Of a DNA stretch of 64,000 nucleotides, positions 58,262 through 64,000 are shown one piece after another. The stretch is from Enoplolaimus lenunculus (Eukaryota; Nematoda; Enoplea; Enoplida; Thoracostomopsidae). The notes under the pieces are model-generated. The model was not told the DNA's origin and did no database searches. It saw only the letters and a list, made by a program, of their open reading frames with translations. The stretch's first letter is position 1. Each line of letters opens with the position of its first letter. The stretch lies in the NCBI GenBank assembly GCA_030248215.1, contig JASANG010004126.1:1-64000 (forward strand), given 5' to 3'. The translations under genes were made by a program, and so were the position numbers.

Positions 58262-58395
58262 TCTATAGGACTGCAATAAAATAAGCTTAAGCTTTAGAGC
58301 AGATTTTTTGCTCAGGCTTAGGCTTAGATATAAGCTCATTCATACGCTAAGGTAAAGGCTTAGAAGCATGCTAATACTTCTGTTAGAGCCCTGTT
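58262..58395. repeat. Telomere-like hexamer repeat with family A-like end
   Basis: GCTCAGGCTTAGGCTTAGAT, CGCTAAGGTAAAGGCTTAG and a terminus TTCTGTTAGAGCCCTGTTCC that resembles the CTACTGTTACGCCCC end of family A. The left context TAAGCTTAAGCTTTAGAGC also occurs at 24737-24760. Confidence 0.5.
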
Positions 58396-59535
58396 CCTAT
58401 ACATTGAACAAAATCATAATAGTAATTTGTAATAACGTATTTTGTTTTGTAATTGCATTCACAATTTCGCAACAATATTAATTTACAGAACCAAAAAAAT
58501 CTTGGGGGCACTTGAAGGTAGCTTAACTTCGCGCTATACGCTTAAACCTAACACTTACGCTATGCCAAGATGTGAAAATGTTCGAAACCAGTGACGGGAA
58601 AGTGCACACAACTGCCAAACTTCTGCGTCCAAGTCATAACTGATTGGACTGTTTGTTATTTTTTATACGCTCCGCCACTGTTACACACCAGTACAAAATT
58701 TCCAACCCTGTCCCATTCCAGTTGTCAGTTGGCAACAAATCTGTTATGTTTTTTGCCCAACTCCACACAGTTTCTATGGTATTTATTACTGTGTACCATC
58801 AACAACAAGACACCAAACCAATTATTTTCCGTTATCGCAAAACCTGACCGCGAAAAAGCTATCCACAGTTTACCAGAAAAATGCTCTATCTCTTCAGGGC
58901 ACAAATTTATCTACGCTCTGATGTTGGCCCTGCCTTATTTTAAAACCTATTCAAAAATAAATTTTGCTTAAAAAACCATAACGGTTATTTGTTAATTTTC
59001 CAATTTACCATAACACGACTATATACGACATTCATTCTGATATCATCAGAACCAAAGCTCCAGCAACAACAACAACAACAACAACCACAACCACAACAAC
59101 AACAAAAACAACAGAAATGGGTAAAATTTTGGTTAAATAAACTTACCTAAAAATGTCATAAATATCAAACGCAACAAATACCATCCGTTTCTTTAATAAA
59201 TAATTTTTCAAATTTCTCGACTTGCGAGCATAGCCGGATACAGTTAAAAAATATGAGACCTATTGTGGCATACCGTGCGGGCAAGTGCGAACGACACCGA
59301 TCCTGGCACTGTCGGTGCAGTTGTCAAACAAAACAACATAGTACCAAATGGCATCATTTTGGCCATTAAAAGGCTCCGTGGTACTGTTCCTTCCACTCTG
59401 TCTCTCTGTGACATTATTTTCTCTCTGGTTCTGTGTCACGCGTGCTATACAAGACGCGTTCGTCCAGCCATACAAATTTACTCTCCCATGCAGGAGTTTT
59501 TTAAAAAACAAAACCAGTGTTTCACATCACCAAAC

Positions 59536-59536
59536 C

Positions 59537-59604
<68 letters not shown>

Positions 59605-59605
59605 C
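59536..59605. repeat. (CAA)n microsatellite
   Basis: About 23 uninterrupted CAA/AAC triplets on the + strand. Similar, shorter arrays lie at 59069-59112 and 59872-59922. Poly-Gln or poly-Asn frames here follow from the repeat and are not supported as genes. Confidence 0.9.
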
Positions 59606-59881
59606 GTTACCTTTTAGATACAGTTGTTTATTTTCTGCTTCCTACTAAAACCACACCAAAAAATCAGTGGTCTCAAACGGCAACATCGTTTAACAGATAA
59701 AAATAAATACACAACAACACATATGCAACAAACCGGGACAACAAAACCTGTGGAAACGTGGCGCAACTCGAAACCCAATTTTTAAACCATCAAACACTCG
59801 TAGAAAGAGAGAGAGAGCGAGAGAGTTGTTAAAAAATAACAAAAATACCAGTGGCCAACGAAAAAATGGCACAACAACAGC

Positions 59882-59919
<38 letters not shown>

Positions 59920-62900
59920 ATTCGAAAATAAATACTACAATTCAGAGTTATGTGTATCATTTGGGTAAAACGAGGAAAACCAAAACAATAATGGAATTTT
60001 GGGTCGTTCAATGCTGTGGCCTAAAACAAAATACAAAATTAGTGGCCGTCGCATGTTCTATTTTGGCTCTCTCTCTGTCTCATATGATGCTAGGAACTGA
60101 ATGGCACAAACCATAAGCGCACAAAAAACATACAAGGTATAGTTGAGGTGTGTTCAGGAAAGGTTTTGCTGCTATAATAAGCTGAAAATGAGGGTTTAGA
60201 GTTTTAGTTGCGACAAGGAGAGAAACAGAAAATGATGATGATGTACCATGTTGTGACCAGACACCGTGTGTGTCTGTATGTGTTTAACGTTGCGAACAAC
60301 CTAAACTGTAGAAAACAACAGTACCCGTACAGTGGCGGATGGCCAAGAGGAGCCACACCACGACGCTACTGGTTTGCCCAACCATGGATCAGAACTAAAA
60401 TTTTGTACTACGATTTAGCACTAAAATTGCGGTCAACTTCTCGGTGGCCGCGAGTTATTTTTTAGCGTTATTTATCGCCCCTACATTTCTGGATGAGCCA
60501 TCGAGTACATACACGCGTTACTGATTATTAATCTTAAACGCAACTGCCCACTTATACTTGCTAGAATAGGTAATGACTCTTGTTATTGCAAACTAAAAAT
60601 AATTTTCTTTCATTTAAAAGTAGACAGACACAAAATTAAAAAAACCAGCGAATTTTGGACAAATTTATTTTTGATCGATTTTCTAATTAATTTCAGAAAA
60701 GCCAGCATCGGATTTGAAAAATTTCTGACGACAACCTCTCGCGATATATAAAACAGTGAAAAATCTCACGTCAGCGAAGCGATCGAGACACCAGTCAGTG
60801 CTGCTAAATCTTACTACGAAAAGTTTGGTTTTGACCTATTTTGAGGAAGCTGGTTTGCACCTGGGTGACCGTCGTTGGAATCTTCAGCGCTGCGAACTAA
60901 ATTTTATTGCAAGGTCATCATCAAATTGTATCGAATAGGTCAAATTGAGATGGTACATATAATTAGGCACGAATTTGTACGATTTAAAATCAAACCGAAA
61001 AAATAAATTATTAAAAAAACCAAATACTCAAACAGACAGTGTTGACAAAATATATACAAAAAGAAGCTTAAATTTTGCAACTGAGACCCGTATTGTGACC
61101 ACAAATTATCGTTTAATTCCAGAATTAACAGTCATATGATTATGAAGCTGCTTGTAAATCTGGTTAAACATTTTGTGTTTGCGTATAACAACTGTAAAAA
61201 AATATTGGCTGTATTAAAAGCTACGGGGACGTTTGAAATTTGGATCGCATGCCGTCTTACAGCCCCGCTTGTAGCCAGCAGCCAGGTGTTATACAGACGG
61301 GCGAGAAAACGATCCTGTGGAGTATAGAAAATTTATTAAACATGGAATTGTTAAGGATGACGCTATACGTTTAATGACGTCCGGCGCTGTCCGTCACTGT
61401 CTGGTGAGCTGCGTCACTATCCGGTGCCGTCCGTAGTGCCACCCTGCGGACTGACTGGTTCGTATTCAAAGTAAGAATAGAGAGAATATAACTCCGACGT
61501 CCGGTAATTTGCTATAAAAACGAAAAAAAGTACTTTTTCAAACCTGACCGTTTCATACACGTAAAAAATGGTCCGCTCGCGAAAACATTTGACATCAAAT
61601 TTTCCCCTTCCGAAACCAAATCCTGACTTACACCCGTGTTGTTTAAATGGCAAAAAATTTCTGTTTCCACGACGGAAATTTCCCCAGAAGCGAAGCTCAT
61701 ATCACCTTTGCCGTTTTGCAGTTGCGCCTAATATTTCAAACTGGTCTTATGCTGACCGATTACTGTATATAGTAACGCTGAAATCAAAACTAACCTGTAA
61801 TAAAATAATTAGAAACGAATTGTTACCAAAAAAATTCAAATTATGTTTCATAAATTAAATTCAAATCCGCCAACATCATTGTACACATACCTTATCAGTA
61901 TTACCTTTAATAACACACTTACTCCAATACCCGGCACCGTTCTGTGCCAACAACCAGGACACCGAGGCATCGAGAGTAGACACTAGAAACCAGTGTGTTT
62001 GGTTAATACGACAACCACAAACGATAAGAATTGTGAAAAACAATTTCTACTTTTCTCCGTATTATATTATCGTGTCCGGTCCTCGAAATCCAACTCTCAG
62101 TTGAACGAAAGCATACAACGAGTCAGTACCCAGTAAAGCTCAATACACAGTGGTAAACTCTGTCTTTGCTCCGTGTCTTTGATGAGTGGTCAACGCCACA
62201 AAATAACCTGCAGATACTTTGACATATACCACCATAGAACAACGGTGGACCCAGTGCTACTGCTGTGTAAGTAGCCAAGACTCGACCTCGCAGACACTCT
62301 CAAATAATAGAAACTCAATAGTTTTCTTTTTCTTCAAAGCCTAAGAATCACCACACACATATATATTCGTCAAAGCAACATTACCAGAAAATGCCAGGAA
62401 AACTATACATCTATACATATATACGCAAACACGGCCTGTTTTTCAGCCATCGGCTCCCTTGGCTACTCTTAGTATAGCTACGCTCTAGAATCGTGAGAGA
62501 AGTGTAAAGCCGGTATACTGAGAAATGGGGTTACGCATTGTATAAAAATTTCAAAGAGGGCACTTGTATTGCAAACTGAGATAATATCTAAAGTCTCGTT
62601 TACAAAAATTTCAAAAAGCGTTGACCCCTAAAACTTCGTCGCACCCCCCCCCCCCGGCCTACGCCCTTGAAAAGTATATTAGAGCCCAGAAACGAAACAG
62701 AGCTGCGAGTAGGAATATAGAAAATGAAAACGTTGTCGTATGTATCAAAAGCATCTATTGCTTATTCTCGCCACGAGGTAGTAGTGACCATGCATTATGT
62801 ATATATGACTATTGGAAGCCCGAGAGTCAAAAAAGCTGAAGGTAAACTGTTTATGGTTCTTGTACACTTCCCCCATGGTTAAAGGTTTACGATTATGGTT

Positions 62901-63225
62901 TGGATCAAGCTTAGTTGTAAGTGAAGGCTTAAATAAGATGTACGCTTCAACTTTGTCGCTTAGATAACCCTTTTCCTAAACCTAAGCCTAAGACAGCGGG
63001 CTCGACTACGCTCGAACAAATCTAGCTTCCACCCAGTACAGTTTCATGCTGCGTTGTATAAGTCACTATTGCATGCCCAAACAAAAAATTTACTAGCCCC
63101 CTAGCATGCTGAGCTGGCTATCGGCCTGTTGATAACTAGATACGTTAGAGAAACACATCATGTGGAAAAACATTTACCACAATTGAAATTATGAAGTACA
63201 ATTATTATGGTTTGATCCGCTAAAT

Positions 63226-63360
63226 GACCAATGTTACTTTAAGGGGCGCAGCAGTAGATTAAGCGTATTCCTAAGCCTAAGCAAAAAATGTAATCTAGAA
63301 TCTAAACGTACTCTTTTATACACCCACCAGTACCTGAACGCCCCTTAAAGTAACATGTGC
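63226..63360. mobile_element. TTAGGC-bearing inverted-repeat element (family A), short copy
   Basis: Begins GACCAATGTTACTTTAAGGG and ends CGCCCCTTAAAGTAACATG. It carries the AGATTAAGCGTATTCCTAAG and TGTAATCTAGAATCTAAA blocks of the 27675 copy but only about two hexamers between them. It looks like a contracted version of the same element. Confidence 0.78.
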
Positions 63361-63809
63361 ACACCGGTAAATTTTCAATCTGGTCAGACAAAAACCGTGA
63401 TTAGACCAGGTGAAACTTAAAATACGATTTGAATGTAATTTGTTAACAAATTGAACACTCATTTGTCGTATATACAAGTAACAAATCAAACGTGTGTCTC
63501 AAAGTTCTACAGTCTCAGCGCTCAATCCGACGACGGCCCCTACCCGGAGGTACTCAATTCCACACTGAAAAACCTTTGTCTCCATCCACACATTTTCACC
63601 CAATGAAATATCAAGCATGCGCCTGGTGAAAATCTCTTGGCTGCCCCGCCTATCACATGAACCCAGAACTAGTTTCAGCCTGGTTCTACGGTAAACAAAT
63701 ATTGATAAATCAAAAAAACACACTTTGTGCATAGCTGAAAAAATTTTGCAAAGCATTCAGATTATAATTTACACAACACTTAAAATTCTCAATCCCACCT
63801 CGACAAACC

Positions 63810-63998
63810 GGCCCATGGTACTTTTACTACCATCCCAGTCAGTTTCTGTGGGTCTGCAAAAGAGTAGGCTTAGATATTCTGGACAATTTTTTTGCTTAGG
63901 CTTAGGTTTAGGCTGAGGAATACGCTTTTGCAACGCTTAGGCTTAGGCTTAGGAATACGCTAAATCTGCTGTTACGGCCCTACAAGTAACATTAGCCA
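63810..63998. mobile_element. TTAGGC-bearing inverted-repeat element (family A), copy at window end
   Basis: Starts CGGCCCATGGTACTTTTACT and ends GTTACGGCCCTACAAGTAAC then ATTAGCC. Between them lie TGCTTAGGCTTAGGTTTAGG, GGAATACGCTTTTGCAACGC and TTAGGCTTAGGCTTAGGAAT. The orientation is that of the 9661 copy, and the ends are more worn. Confidence 0.7.
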
Positions 63999-64000
63999 CA

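Larger units (their letters stand above)
55589..64000. other. Upstream flank of TFAP4, no recognised gene
   Basis: No exon with recognisable similarity is present on either strand. The contents are repeats. Telomere-like patches lie at 56025-56105, 58285-58370 and 62930-62990. CAA microsatellites lie at 59069-59112, 59536-59605 and 59872-59922, and a GA-run at 59803-59826. A C-run lies near 62645, and two family A elements are at the window end. A 126-codon frame at 58591-58971 (+) is unlike any family I know. The promoter of TFAP4 should be in the proximal part, but no core motif is decisive. Confidence 0.5.

Noticed and set aside
58591-58971. 126-codon + strand frame
   Set aside because: Composition typical of random AT-rich sequence, no recognised motif and no partner exons.
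59263-59700. Poly-glutamine protein on the + strand
   Set aside because: The frame is carried by a CAA microsatellite; flanking residues show no known domain and no splice context supports a gene.

Overview
The window looks like gene-sparse, AT-rich nuclear DNA of a nematode. Two lines of evidence support this. The first two genes are sulfotransferases of the Cys-rich type that is expanded in nematodes (CxxC...C motif, then PQYWFCNF). More than twenty short, often degenerate tracts of the hexamer TTAGGC (or GCCTAA) lie scattered through the window, and TTAGGC is the nematode telomere repeat. Introns are long (up to about 15.8 kb) and full of small inverted-repeat elements. This suggests a large, repeat-rich genome rather than a compact Caenorhabditis-like one. 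The species cannot be named from the sequence.

Layout. 1-2810: gene-free flank with one TA-flanked inverted-repeat element. 2811-12318: two tandem sulfotransferase genes (+ strand), four coding exons each, with identical intron phases. The 2.5 kb spacer between them holds two inverted-repeat elements, one PIF/Harbinger-like with a perfect TTA target duplication. 12319-15600: spacer with a broken Ty3/Gypsy pol fossil and other repeats. 15601-23210: PLRG1, the Prp19-complex WD40 splicing factor, in twelve coding exons (+ strand), starting with a 9-nt coding segment. 23211-28676: convergent intergenic region. 28677-55522: one very large gene on the - strand, a TFAP4/AP-4 (C. elegans hlh-11) bHLH-zipper factor whose six coding exons join in frame into 1,999 residues, against 338 in human. 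55523-64000: its upstream flank, with CAA microsatellites and two TTAGGC-bearing inverted-repeat elements at the window end.

The genes have no evident shared pathway. Two encode Golgi-type carbohydrate sulfotransferases, one a spliceosome component and one a transcription factor. The most unusual features are: (a) several distinct inverted-repeat element families carrying internal nematode-telomere-like hexamers; (b) the roughly six-fold enlarged AP-4 protein, with about 930 residues inserted between its two leucine zippers; (c) a 23-copy, 31-bp minisatellite in the intron just before the second-zipper exon; and (d) an A/C-only-like tract that may be an assembly artefact.

Exon borders were derived by eye from GT/AG sites, reading-frame continuity and similarity to known families. 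Remembered family sequences were used for comparison; no search was run.
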